From Amarolinea sp964580725 (GTDB taxonomy: Bacteria > Chloroflexota > Anaerolineae > SSC4 > Amarolineaceae), in NCBI GenBank assembly GCA_964580725.1, contig CAZOLV010000005.1, forward strand, positions 36,380 to 100,379: DNA of 64,000 nt, given 5' to 3'. The notes under the pieces were generated by a model. It saw nothing but the letters and a program-made list of their open reading frames with translations. It did no database searches and was not told the origin of the DNA. Below, one piece after another: positions 8,504 through 16,749 of the stretch (position 1 is the first letter of the stretch; each line of letters starts with the position of its first letter). Position numbers and translations under genes: made by a program.

Positions 8504-9464
8504 GAGCCTGCTCCTGCGCCGGGCGGCGGGCGCCGGCGACGCGTTCGTAGACGGAGAGTACCTGGCGGGCGACGGCGTCGCCGTCGAGGTGTCGAATGTG
8601 GTCGCGGCCGTTGCTGCGCTGGCCGAGGTCGAGCGCCTGGGCCAGGCAATCGGCGATGCTGGCGACGGTGGGGGCGCAGATGTGACAGCCCGCAACGTGG
8701 CCGATGAGCTGTGCCACGTCGCCGACGTCGGTCGAGACGATGGGGAGATTACAGGCCAGCGCCTCTTTGATGACCATGGGCGAGCCTTCGTAACTGGAGG
8801 TCAGGCCAAGAACATCGGCGGCTTGCATGAAGAGGGGGATGCGTTCGTGCGGCTGGCCGCTGGCGATGATCAGTTCGACAGGGCGGCCGGCCTCTTGCAG
8901 TTGGGCGACGGCCTGCTGCAGCAGATGGACCTGTTTTTCGGGGCGCGGTTCGCCCACGAAGACGACGAGCTGGCGGTGGTGCGGGAGACCCAGCGCGGTG
9001 CGGGCGGCGCTTCGATCGCCTGGGCGGAAGAGGTCGAGGTCTACGCCGCAGGGAATGATGGACACGTGCGAGAGGGGGGTGCGCAGGTCGTCGAGCACGC
9101 GGGGAGAGGTGACGATGACCCAGGCAGAGAGACGGGCGAGCCAGCGTGAGATTGGAGGCGTCCAGCCGATGGCGACTTCGCTGCCATGCAGGGTGAGGAC
9201 GAGGGGCCAGGTCAACTGGCAGCGCGCCATGACGCCGCTGAGGACGTAGTGGGCGTGTACCAGGTCATAGCGATGGGTGAGGCTGCGTTGGAAGACCCTG
9301 GCGCCGCCGCGCAGGTAGTTGAAAGTGCTGCGTTGACCGTCGGCGAAGAGTACCTCGATTTCGACGCCGAGCCGGCGCAGGGCTTCGACTTCGTCGCGCA
9401 CGAAGGTGCCGAAGTGAGGCCGGCGCGGGGATGGGTACATGTTGGTGACGACGAGGACTCGCAT
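8496..9464 (-). CDS. GT4 family glycosyltransferase
   Basis: 322 residues of the GT-B fold, short for GT4. The N-terminal VVTNMYPSPRRPHFGTFVRD is typical, YDLVHAHYVLSG and LVLTLHGSEVAIGW follow, and the C-terminal EGSPMVIKEAL is the E-x7-E donor site. PCGVDLDLFRP marks the linker. ATG 9464 lies 4 bases after the previous GT4 stop; extending upstream gives low-complexity shadow sequence. It probably transfers one sugar of the repeat unit in the cytoplasm. Confidence 0.9.
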   Translation of the reverse strand: MRVLVVTNMYPSPRRPHFGTFVRDEVEALRRLGVEIEVLFADGQRSTFNYLRGGARVFQRSLTHRYDLVHAHYVLSGVMARCQLTWPLVLTLHGSEVAIGWTPPISRWLARLSAWVIVTSPRVLDDLRTPLSHVSIIPCGVDLDLFRPGDRSAARTALGLPHHRQLVVFVGEPRPEKQVHLLQQAVAQLQEAGRPVELIIASGQPHERIPLFMQAADVLGLTSSYEGSPMVIKEALACNLPIVSTDVGDVAQLIGHVAGCHICAPTVASIADCLAQALDLGQRSNGRDHIRHLDGDAVARQVLSVYERVAGARRPAQEQAHD

Positions 9465-9468
9465 GGCT

Positions 9469-10623
9469 TCAGGATTTTCTCGCTTCTTCGAATGTCTGCC
9501 AGTAGAGCGCATGATACCTGGCGGCGACGATTTCTGGCAAAAAACGGGCCTGCGCTTTCTGGCGCGCCTGCTGGCCGAGGGTACGACGCAGATCTGGGTC
9601 GTCGAGGATGGCGAGGGCGCGCGCGGCGAAGGCGTCTGCGTTGCCGGGCGGGGCGAGGAAGCCGGTGACGCCGTCGGCGACGAGGGAGGGGATGCCGCCA
9701 ACGGCGGAAGCGACGACAGGGCGGCCGGCGGCCATCGCTTCGGTGACGGCCATAGGCACATGGTCATGATGCGAGGGATGGAGCAGCAGGATGCTGCTGG
9801 CCAGGGCTTCGATGACGCCGGCAGGCGGCAGGCGCCCGGCCAGTTCGATGGCGTCCTGCAGGCGGTGAGCGGCGATGCTCTGCAGGAGCTGGGCGTGATA
9901 GGCAGCGTCGGTGCTGGGGCCGAGGCAGCGCAGGACAACATTGGGGTGACGCTGGCGCAGGCGGGCGATGACGGGGGGCAGGAGCAGTTGCCCTTTCAGC
10001 GGGGCGAGGCTGCCGATGGCCAGCAGTTGGTTGGCGGTGGGAGCGGGGGGCAGTTGGAAGAAGAGCGGGGAGACTGGATTGTCGAGGCGGTGGATGTGAC
10101 CGGAGGTGTGGGGGCGCAGGTAGGCTTCGCCGAAGGGGCTGAGGGCGACGATGTGACGGGCGCGGCGCAGGGCGAGCCGTTCGAGCAGCAGGAGCAGGGT
10201 GAGGGCGAGACGGTGCGAGGGGGGGGCGGGTTGGCGCAGTTCGCGGCCGGCGAGACCGTGTACGGTGTAGACGGTGGGCAGACCGAGGCGCAGGGCGGCC
10301 AGGGCATAGTCGGCCATGTGGGCGTTGACGACATGGGGCTGGATGCGGCGCAGCGTGCGGCTGACCCGTGCGATGTTGGCCAGAAGGTTGGGGGCGAGGC
10401 GCTGCGGCGGGCTGGCCAGGGCGTGAAAGGCGACGCCGTCTCGCTGGAAGGCGAGGTCGTGGGGCGTTTCGGGACGCGTGGAGACGACGTGCAGTTCCAG
10501 GTCGGGGTAGGCGCGCAGGGCCTGTACGAGATTGGCGGCGACGCTGTCAATGCCGCCGATGACTTCGTCGGGATGTGGGGGGTAGAAGGCTGCGAGCGCC
10601 ACGCGCAGGCGCGCCGGTTTCAT
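9469..10623 (-). CDS. GT4 family glycosyltransferase
   Basis: 384 residues. AFYPPHPDEVIGGIDSVA is the N-terminal glycine-rich motif, followed by HVVNAHMADYALAA and VYTVHGLAGREL for the acceptor domain. The donor domain shows SLAPLKGQLLLPPVIARL and HPSHHDHVPMAVTEAMAAG, in which the usual E-x7-E is partly changed (His replaces the first acidic residue). It is flanked by other GT4 genes with a 4-base overlap upstream and a 4-base gap downstream. Confidence 0.9.
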   Translation of the reverse strand: MKPARLRVALAAFYPPHPDEVIGGIDSVAANLVQALRAYPDLELHVVSTRPETPHDLAFQRDGVAFHALASPPQRLAPNLLANIARVSRTLRRIQPHVVNAHMADYALAALRLGLPTVYTVHGLAGRELRQPAPPSHRLALTLLLLLERLALRRARHIVALSPFGEAYLRPHTSGHIHRLDNPVSPLFFQLPPAPTANQLLAIGSLAPLKGQLLLPPVIARLRQRHPNVVLRCLGPSTDAAYHAQLLQSIAAHRLQDAIELAGRLPPAGVIEALASSILLLHPSHHDHVPMAVTEAMAAGRPVVASAVGGIPSLVADGVTGFLAPPGNADAFAARALAILDDPDLRRTLGQQARQKAQARFLPEIVAARYHALYWQTFEEARKS

Positions 10624-11879
10624 GCGCTGCGCCCCCGGTCAGGATGATGGGCGCGCCGGTACAGTTCGTCGTAGACGGCGCGGGTGCGCAGGGCGATGGC
10701 GTGGGGGTGAAAACGCGTTTGGGCGGCCTGGTGTGCGGCGGCGCCCAGGCGTTGGGCAAGGGCGGGATCGGCCAGCAGGCGGCGCAGTTGGGCGGTGAGC
10801 AGGTCGCTGGCGCCAGGGGGGACGAGAAGCCCTGTCTGGCCATCTTCGATCAGATCGGGGACGCCGCCAACGCTGGCAGCGACGATGGGGCAGCCGGCGG
10901 CCATGCCTTCAGCCAGGGTGACGGGCGCTGTCTCTTGATGGGCGGCCAGGGCCAGCACGGCGCAGGCGGCCAGTTCCTGTTGCAGTTGGGCGACGGTGAG
11001 GCCGCCTAGTAGATGGATGCGATGCGCCAGGCCGTGGGCGGCGATGGCGCGCTGGCAATCGGCGACGTAGGCCGGTTCGGAAGCGAATTCGCCGGCCAGG
11101 CGCAGATGGGCTTGCGGAAAGTCGGAGGCCAGATGGGCGAAGGCCTCGATGAGGTCAATGATGCCTTTGCGGGCGATGATGCGGGCCGGGCACAGGATGT
11201 TGGCGGCGCCATCGGCGGGGGGGATGCGGGCAAGGTCGAAGAAGGGGGCGGCGATGGGGTTTTCGATGGCGCTGAGATGGGCGCGCCGGGCCAGCCAGGG
11301 AAATTGGCGCAACAGGTAGGGACTGATGATGATCAGATTGCGGGTGCGGGCCAGGCAGTAGCGTTCGTAGAGCAGGTCGAACTGCCAGCGCAGACGGGCG
11401 CCCCAACCGCCGCGCGGCATGGCCAGGCGCGCTTCCTGAGCCACGACGCCGTGCAGGGTGACGACGGCGGGTAGACCGCTGGAAATGGCGGCGTCGGCGT
11501 AGGTTCCGGCGCCGTGGGCGTGCACGACATCAGAGCGCACGCTGCGCAGGGCGCGGCGCAGCCAGTACCAGTCGGTGCGCAGCAGGAAAAGGCGACCGAG
11601 CGGAAGTTCGGGAACGCGATGAACGACGACGGGGCCATCGGTTTCGACGCTGATGCGCCGCACGGCCGGGCTGCCGCTGATGACGTGTACTTCGAGGCCG
11701 GGCAGGGCGGCCAGGGCGTGGGCCAGAATGTAGACGACGGCTTCGACGCCGCCGGTGATGCGGGTTGGGTCGGCGGGATAGAGACCCAAGAGGGCGATGC
11801 GGCTCGGCGCCGGCGGTAGATCCGAACGATGGGGCCTGGTTTGGTCAGGCGGCGGCTGTGGACTGTGCGGCGATGCCAT
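10620..11879 (-). CDS. GT4 family glycosyltransferase
   Basis: 419 residues. After a Pro-rich, probably disordered N-terminus (first ~25 residues) come ALLGLYPADPTRITGGVEAV and VVHAHGAGTYADAAI. LPAVVTLHGVVAQEARL and ICPARIIARKGIIDLIEAF are standard GT4 elements; the E-x7-E site reads QETAPVTLAEGMAAG. The start lies 35 bases inside the polymerase gene; a start nearer the conserved ALLGLYP is possible. Stop and next start share ATGA. Confidence 0.88.
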   Translation of the reverse strand: MASPHSPQPPPDQTRPHRSDLPPAPSRIALLGLYPADPTRITGGVEAVVYILAHALAALPGLEVHVISGSPAVRRISVETDGPVVVHRVPELPLGRLFLLRTDWYWLRRALRSVRSDVVHAHGAGTYADAAISSGLPAVVTLHGVVAQEARLAMPRGGWGARLRWQFDLLYERYCLARTRNLIIISPYLLRQFPWLARRAHLSAIENPIAAPFFDLARIPPADGAANILCPARIIARKGIIDLIEAFAHLASDFPQAHLRLAGEFASEPAYVADCQRAIAAHGLAHRIHLLGGLTVAQLQQELAACAVLALAAHQETAPVTLAEGMAAGCPIVAASVGGVPDLIEDGQTGLLVPPGASDLLTAQLRRLLADPALAQRLGAAAHQAAQTRFHPHAIALRTRAVYDELYRRAHHPDRGRSA

Positions 11880-13278
11880 AGACGGCTCCCATGAAGAAGT
11901 AGAACATCAGGCTGGTGAGGGCGGCGGTGGCGACGTCGTAGGTGACGGCGGTGCTGGTCATGATGATGAGAATGGCCCAGCCGCCGGCGACGGCGCGGCG
12001 CTGCTGCGCAGAGGCGCTGTGCGCTATGCGCCGCGTGAAGCGCCAGAGATCGAGGGCGATCATGACAAAGCTGAGAGTGTAGGGGACGAGGGCGACGAGG
12101 CCGCCGGAGACGAGGACGAAGAGATACGAGTTGTGGGGGGCGGGGATATATTTGGCGATGCGGGGTAGCAGGCCCTGTTCGAGGGCGAGCTGGCCGAAGC
12201 TGGCGTAGCCTTGACCAAACAGTGGGGATTGGCGCCACAGGGTGAGGGCGACGGTGACGTTGTTGAGCCGGTCGGTCACGGAGGCCTCGTCGGTGAGCCG
12301 CTCCTGAATGACGGGGAGCTGGCTGAGAACCGGCCAGGCCAGGGCGCCGGCGACCGCGATGACGACGAGGGTGGGAACGACGAAACGACGCCAACGAGGC
12401 TCGAAGAGGGCCACGATGAGAACGCCCAGAACGATGCCGGCCCAGCTGGCGCGGTTGTAGGTGTAGTAGGCGGCGATGATGAAGACGATGAAGATGATGA
12501 GGGCGATGAATAGCGTAAAGGTGCGCGTGGGGGATGCCGGGGAGGTGGGGGGCAGCAGGAGCAGGGCGGCGACGATGCTGAAGGCGAGGGGGACGCCGAA
12601 AAAGATGGGATTGCCGAGCAGACTGACGACGCGGCGCAGGCCGGTTCCATAGGTAAACTGCACGGTGTCCAGGGCAAAGAGGACGCGGCCGGTCGCCTGT
12701 TCCTGTAGGATGAGGAAGGCGAGATAGAGGCCGATCAGGAGGACGCCGATGTAGACCAGGCGCAGATCGGCGGGACGGCGCGTCATCTGACGGGCCAGGA
12801 AGAAGGCGAGAAAGGGTAGCAGATAGGCGTCGAAGGCGGCCTGAATGCCGGCGCTGGGGCCGTAGACGGAGGTCAGCCCGCTGGCCAGTATGACGACGGC
12901 GACCAACAGCAGGATCAGTTCGATGAAGATGGGAGGCGCTAGGCGGATGCGGCGACGTGCGGCGCGCACGAGCAGCAGGAAGATCGTCCAACCGGCGGCC
13001 AGGCGCGCCATGCCGAGATCGGGGACGCCCTCGCCCAGGTGGATGTCCAGGTTCCAGAAGGGGGCGAAGGGGTAGAGCACGATCCAGGCGATGGTTCCGA
13101 GCAGCGGGTGTCGAGTGACGAGCAGCAGGACGAAGGCGTTCATGATGAACGCAACGGTCAGCGGCAGGCGCTGCGCATCCCACAGCGAGCGGCCGAGGAG
13201 GAGTCCGAGCGCAACGATGCCGAAGATGAGAACGGTTTGCTGAAGCCAGCGGGCGTGCAGAAGGCGCATTGGGTTCAT
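11845..13278 (-). CDS. O-antigen polymerase/ligase (Wzy_C) membrane protein
   Basis: 477 residues with about 11-12 membrane spans. The long periplasmic loop characteristic of Wzy/WaaL proteins is recognisable from SPLFGQGYASFGQLALE to PAPHNSYLFVLVSGGL (the HNxxL signature). It should polymerise lipid-linked repeats delivered by a flippase, or ligate the glycan, on the outer face of the membrane. It is coupled by ATGA to the upstream GT4 gene. No flippase lies in this part of the window; the only Wzx is at 61 kb. Confidence 0.88.
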   Translation of the reverse strand: MNPMRLLHARWLQQTVLIFGIVALGLLLGRSLWDAQRLPLTVAFIMNAFVLLLVTRHPLLGTIAWIVLYPFAPFWNLDIHLGEGVPDLGMARLAAGWTIFLLLVRAARRRIRLAPPIFIELILLLVAVVILASGLTSVYGPSAGIQAAFDAYLLPFLAFFLARQMTRRPADLRLVYIGVLLIGLYLAFLILQEQATGRVLFALDTVQFTYGTGLRRVVSLLGNPIFFGVPLAFSIVAALLLLPPTSPASPTRTFTLFIALIIFIVFIIAAYYTYNRASWAGIVLGVLIVALFEPRWRRFVVPTLVVIAVAGALAWPVLSQLPVIQERLTDEASVTDRLNNVTVALTLWRQSPLFGQGYASFGQLALEQGLLPRIAKYIPAPHNSYLFVLVSGGLVALVPYTLSFVMIALDLWRFTRRIAHSASAQQRRAVAGGWAILIIMTSTAVTYDVATAALTSLMFYFFMGAVYGIAAQSTAAA

Positions 13279-14549
13279 GCCGGCCCCTGGCTGCCGAGAA
13301 TGTCGTCGTAGAGCGCCTCGACGCCGGCGACGTGTTGGGCTTGTGTGAAGCAGTGTTCGACGCGCTCTCTGCCGGCGGCGGCCAGGGCGGCGGCGCGCTG
13401 AGGGTGCTGCCAGAGGTCGCTGAGGGCGGTGGCCAGGGCAAGGGTATCGCCGGGAGGGGTCAGCAGGCCACTGACGCCCGGCTCGATGATCTCCAGAACG
13501 CCGCCGTCGGCGCTGGCGATGACGGGCCGGCAGGCGGCCATGCCTTCGATGATGATGCGCCCAAAAGGTTCCGGTTCGACGGCGCAGTGACAGAGCAGGT
13601 CAATGGCGGCGAGGAGCTGCGGGATGTCGTTACGGTGGCCGGCGAAGGTCGTGCGCTGTGCGATGCCGAGACGGGCGGCGAGTTGGCGCAGGTCGCGTTC
13701 GAGTTCTGGTTCGGCGACGTCAGGGGCGCCGGCGATGAGAAGATGAGCGGTTGGGCAGTGTTGGGCGAACTCGGCGAAGGCCTGGAGGGCGATGTGGTGG
13801 CCTTTCCAGGCGACGAGCCGGCCAACGCTGCCAATGAGGAAGGCGTCGTGGGGGATGTGCAGTTCCTGGCGCACGGCGGCGCCGCGCAGGGTGGAGGGAA
13901 AGGCGGCCAGGTTAATGGCGTTGGGGACGATGCGGCTGCGGCGGGCGTGGGCGCCGGCCCGGCGCTGTTGATCGGCGACGGCTTGCGAGATGTAGATGAA
14001 GCCGGCGACGCGCTGCGTGAGCCAGCGATCAAGCCAGGTGAGCGGGTCGAGGGCGCGCACGTGACAAACGATGGGGCGACGCAGCCAGGAGGCGGCGAGA
14101 ATGCCGGGGCGACTGACGGGCACGATGTCGTTGAGATGTACGAGATCGGGCTGCTGCTGTTGCAGAAGGCGGTGCAGGCGACGGGCCTGGGGCAGGATGT
14201 CGCGCACGATGCGCAGCACCTGCCCGGCGCTTTGCCAGGCGGCGACGAAGGGGGGGAAGCGGCGCAAACGTGCGAATGGTGTGCTGCTGCGGGTCTGTTC
14301 GACCCAGGCGGGGTAATGGTCGCCCAGGCCCTGGCGCGAGCCGGTGAGGGCGATGCCGGCGGGAAAGACGCCGGCCTCCTGCAGGCGGGCGGCGGCCGGG
14401 TTGGCGGCGTTCAGGATGGCGGCCAGGCGATAGCGAGAGGCGGGCAGGCCCTGCGCCAGCAGTTGCAGGCTGACGATGGAGCCGCCCGGGCGCGGCGCCA
14501 GGTCAACGAAGGAGATGGTGCGCACGGCGGTGGTGTGAGCGATGGTCAC
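13275..14549 (-). CDS. GT4 family glycosyltransferase
   Basis: 424 residues. SFVDLAPRPGGSIVSLQLLA is the N-terminal GGS motif; LVHLNDIVPVSRPGILAASW and RIVPNAINLAAFPS mark the interdomain region. The donor domain has GSVGRLVAWKGHHIALQAFA and EPEPFGRIIIEGMAACRPV, an intact E-x7-E. It is the first glycosyltransferase after the Wzz-like gene (19 bases between). Confidence 0.9.
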   Translation of the reverse strand: MTIAHTTAVRTISFVDLAPRPGGSIVSLQLLAQGLPASRYRLAAILNAANPAAARLQEAGVFPAGIALTGSRQGLGDHYPAWVEQTRSSTPFARLRRFPPFVAAWQSAGQVLRIVRDILPQARRLHRLLQQQQPDLVHLNDIVPVSRPGILAASWLRRPIVCHVRALDPLTWLDRWLTQRVAGFIYISQAVADQQRRAGAHARRSRIVPNAINLAAFPSTLRGAAVRQELHIPHDAFLIGSVGRLVAWKGHHIALQAFAEFAQHCPTAHLLIAGAPDVAEPELERDLRQLAARLGIAQRTTFAGHRNDIPQLLAAIDLLCHCAVEPEPFGRIIIEGMAACRPVIASADGGVLEIIEPGVSGLLTPPGDTLALATALSDLWQHPQRAAALAAAGRERVEHCFTQAQHVAGVEALYDDILGSQGPA

Positions 14550-14568
14550 GGCGGCGATTCCGGCCTGG

Positions 14569-15849
14569 TCACTGTTGGGATTGGGGGTTCGATGGCCTGG
14601 AGGATGCGGAGACGAATTCGAGCAGGTAGGCGAGCACGACGCCGGCGGCGAGGGCCACGATGGCGCCGACCAGGGCCAGGCGCGCCGTTTGGGCCGGGGC
14701 GGGGTCGGTGGGGATGCGCGCTGGCTCGATTACCTGCAGGAAGCCGGAGTCGAGGCCCTGGTTTTCTTTGAGGCGGGCTTCGGATGTTTTGCCGACGAGG
14801 AAGTCAACGGCGTCGGCAGCGTAGGCGACATTGGCTGTGAGGATGTCCGCTTCGTTGCGCAGGCCGATCAGGGAGGAAAGTTCGGCTTCGCGCTGTGCGA
14901 TCATCTGATCGAGGCGCGCCTGGGCGGCGCGCGCTTGCTGAATCTGGACGCGCTGCCCGACGATGAGACTGTCATAACGCAGGGCTTCATCCTGGAAGGT
15001 GCGCGCCCACTGCTGGCGGGCGTCGGCGCTCAAGCTGTCGCCGAGACGGGGGGGCGTGGGGGTCGCGTCCGGTGCGGTGGGGGTGGGAGTGGGGCGGGCG
15101 ACGCGCGGGGTTGGGGTGGGGGTAGGCGCCAGCAGGGCGAAGGTCTGCGCTTGCGCTTGGGCGGCGGCGGCCTGATACAGCTCCAGGGCCGTTTGCGCCT
15201 GTTGTTCTTCGATGACCGCCTGGTCACGGTCGAGCCGCAGACGACGCAGTTCGGCTTGCAGGGCCTCGATTTCAGCGGAAGGCAGTTCGATGGCGTTGGC
15301 GAGCTTGAACTTGAGCAGGGCGTCCTGGGCGGCGGCCAGCTTTTGCCGTTCGGCGGCCAGTTGCGTTTCGACGAACTGCACGCTCTGGCTGACGGGGGCC
15401 AGGCGATATTCACGGTAGGCCTGTAAAGCGTGGTTGACATAAGTGGTGGCGATTTTCTCGGCCAGGTCGGGGCGGTCGGCGGTCGCCAGGACGGTGACGA
15501 AATCGTCTTGTTCTTCGAAGGTGAGGCGCTGTTGCAGGGCGTCGGCGTCCAGGTTGAGGCCCAGGTCGGCGATGGTCTTCCAGGCGATGTTACGGCCGCG
15601 CAGGAAAGAGAAGAACTCCTCGCGTGTGGCGATGATCTGCTCACGTCCGGGGACGTAGGAGGAGGGAGCGAAGAGGGTGACGGTGTCGGTTTCGACGGTC
15701 AAGACACGCAGGCGAACGCGTGCCTGGTAGCTGGGCGGGGTGGTGAGGCCGAGGTACAGGATCACACCGACGGTGACGGCGACCAGCAGCACGATCAACC
15801 AGGCGCGCCGCCGCACCACTGCCAGCGTGTTCAGGAATTCGTTGTCCAT
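14569..15849 (-). CDS. Wzz-like chain-length/export protein with PTP-rich insert
   Basis: 426 residues. An N-terminal membrane span (about residues 16-34) follows NTLAVVRRRAW, the periplasmic part is largely coiled-coil (residues ~150-235), and a second span near 390-410 ends the protein, as in Wzz/GumC polysaccharide co-polymerases. No kinase domain follows, so a separate BY-kinase would be needed. Residues ~241-267 are a low-complexity TPTPTP linker, a composition common in Chloroflexota. Start 15849 is chosen over in-frame upstream codons because those lie in a 26-base direct repeat. The gene opens the first glycan operon. Confidence 0.85.
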   Translation of the reverse strand: MDNEFLNTLAVVRRRAWLIVLLVAVTVGVILYLGLTTPPSYQARVRLRVLTVETDTVTLFAPSSYVPGREQIIATREEFFSFLRGRNIAWKTIADLGLNLDADALQQRLTFEEQDDFVTVLATADRPDLAEKIATTYVNHALQAYREYRLAPVSQSVQFVETQLAAERQKLAAAQDALLKFKLANAIELPSAEIEALQAELRRLRLDRDQAVIEEQQAQTALELYQAAAAQAQAQTFALLAPTPTPTPRVARPTPTPTAPDATPTPPRLGDSLSADARQQWARTFQDEALRYDSLIVGQRVQIQQARAAQARLDQMIAQREAELSSLIGLRNEADILTANVAYAADAVDFLVGKTSEARLKENQGLDSGFLQVIEPARIPTDPAPAQTARLALVGAIVALAAGVVLAYLLEFVSASSRPSNPQSQQ

Positions 15850-15879
15850 CTCCGGTTCGATCCGACCATCCTTGCTGGG

Positions 15880-15965
15880 CGTCACGCCCCTGCGCATGTG
15901 TGGCGGCGCCTGCCGATTGCACAGTCCGACAAAATGCGACGTCACGCCCCTGCGCATGTGTGGCG
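15880..15965. repeat. Two copies of a 26-base direct repeat, 60-base period
   Basis: The 26 bases at 15880-15905 recur exactly at 15940-15965 and again on the far side of the assembly gap at 16095-16120. The unit begins CGTCACGCCCCTGCGC and ends TGTGGCG. Spacing between the first two is 60 bases (26 + 34), which is CRISPR-like in length, but only two certain copies exist, no cas gene is present, and the third copy may be the same DNA as the second. The first copy lies 31 bases upstream of the Wzz start. Confidence 0.7.
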
Positions 15966-15994
15966 CCTCGAATCTGTCGAAAGGCGCGGTCGCC

Positions 15995-16094
15995 NNNNNN
16001 NNNNNNNNNNNNNNNNNNNNNNNNNNNNNNNNNNNNNNNNNNNNNNNNNNNNNNNNNNNNNNNNNNNNNNNNNNNNNNNNNNNNNNNNNNNNNN
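15995..16094. other. Assembly gap of 100 N with identical 55-base flanks
   Basis: Exactly 100 N. The 55 bases just left (15940-15994) and just right (16095-16149) are identical, as expected when two contigs share one graph k-mer. The true distance may be zero, negative, or contain collapsed repeat units. Confidence 0.97.
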
Positions 16095-16239
16095 CGTCAC
16101 GCCCCTGCGCATGTGTGGCGCCTCGAATCTGTCGAAAGGCGCGGTCGCCGCGTGCGAAAGGCGACGACTGCTGCCATTATAGGGCAGACCAACGGATTGT
16201 CAATCTTGTCCAGGGCGCGGCAGCAGGCGACGGCCTGCG

Positions 16240-16386
16240 GGAAGTCTCATACAAACGGCTGCTTTGCCAACAGATTTGATTGTCCATACCCGCCCGATGC
16301 ACGCCAGGTTTGTCGCCATGAACAGCCTCTTTGCGTGCGAGGTTCTGGAGAAAGGGGTTGTGCTCTATGAAGCCGATCACCCATGA
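16240..16386 (+). pseudogene. Remnant of MNT nucleotidyltransferase (antitoxin) C-terminus
   Basis: Reading plus with stop TGA 16384-16386, the frame gives LPTDLIVHTRP and then FVAMNSLFACEVLEKGVVLYEA, the typical last ~40 residues of an MNT-domain protein. The GSx10DxD catalytic half is absent; upstream lies only an unrelated stretch and the gap. The stop overlaps the HEPN start by 20 bases, as in intact MNT/HEPN operons. Confidence 0.65.
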
Positions 16387-16678
16387 GTGGCTGGCCAGAG
16401 CGACGGATGATTTGGCAACAGCTCGAGTGCTGCTGGTTCATGAGCACCTGACCAACATGGTTGCCTTCCATGCGCAGCAAGGGGTGGAAAAGGCGCTCAA
16501 GGCTGTCATTGAGGAATTGAGTCTTGGTCTGGTGAAAACCCATAGCCTGATCCGACTGTACGAGATGATTCGTCCTCGCTATCCAGTGATCGAGGACATG
16601 GACATGCTCGATCGCCTGGAGGCTGTCTACGTTGAATCTCGCTATCCAGGTGAATATTGTTCCGGGCGCGGGTTTTGA
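16367..16678 (+). pseudogene. HEPN-domain protein, C-terminally truncated
   Basis: 103 residues from ATG 16367. The canonical HEPN core is clear: WLARATDDLATARVLL, VAFHAQQGVEKALKAVI and KTHSLIRLYEMI. The family normally continues ~30 residues past SRYPG; here the frame ends in CSGRGF inside the promoter of the next gene, so the 3' end has been lost. Its MNT partner upstream is also broken, so the pair is probably dead. Intact members of this family are ribonuclease toxins neutralised by MNT-mediated AMPylation. Confidence 0.75.
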
Positions 16679-16703
16679 CGCTCCCCATGCGTTGTGTTAT
16701 GAT
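16675..16703 (+). promoter_or_regulatory. Sigma-70-type promoter of the carbamoyltransferase gene
   Basis: TTGACG at 16675-16680 and TATGAT at 16698-16703 with a 17-base spacer, about 45 bases ahead of the start codon. The -35 overlaps the stop of the truncated HEPN gene. Confidence 0.7.
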
Positions 16704-16749
16704 GCGCATGGATCACCAATCACTGGGACGGAGTTTGGATAGAGTTCGA

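Noticed and set aside
15880..16120. CRISPR array
   Set aside because: Only two sure repeats, no cas genes, one possible spacer, and the third copy may be an assembly duplicate. Kept as a repeat and a question.
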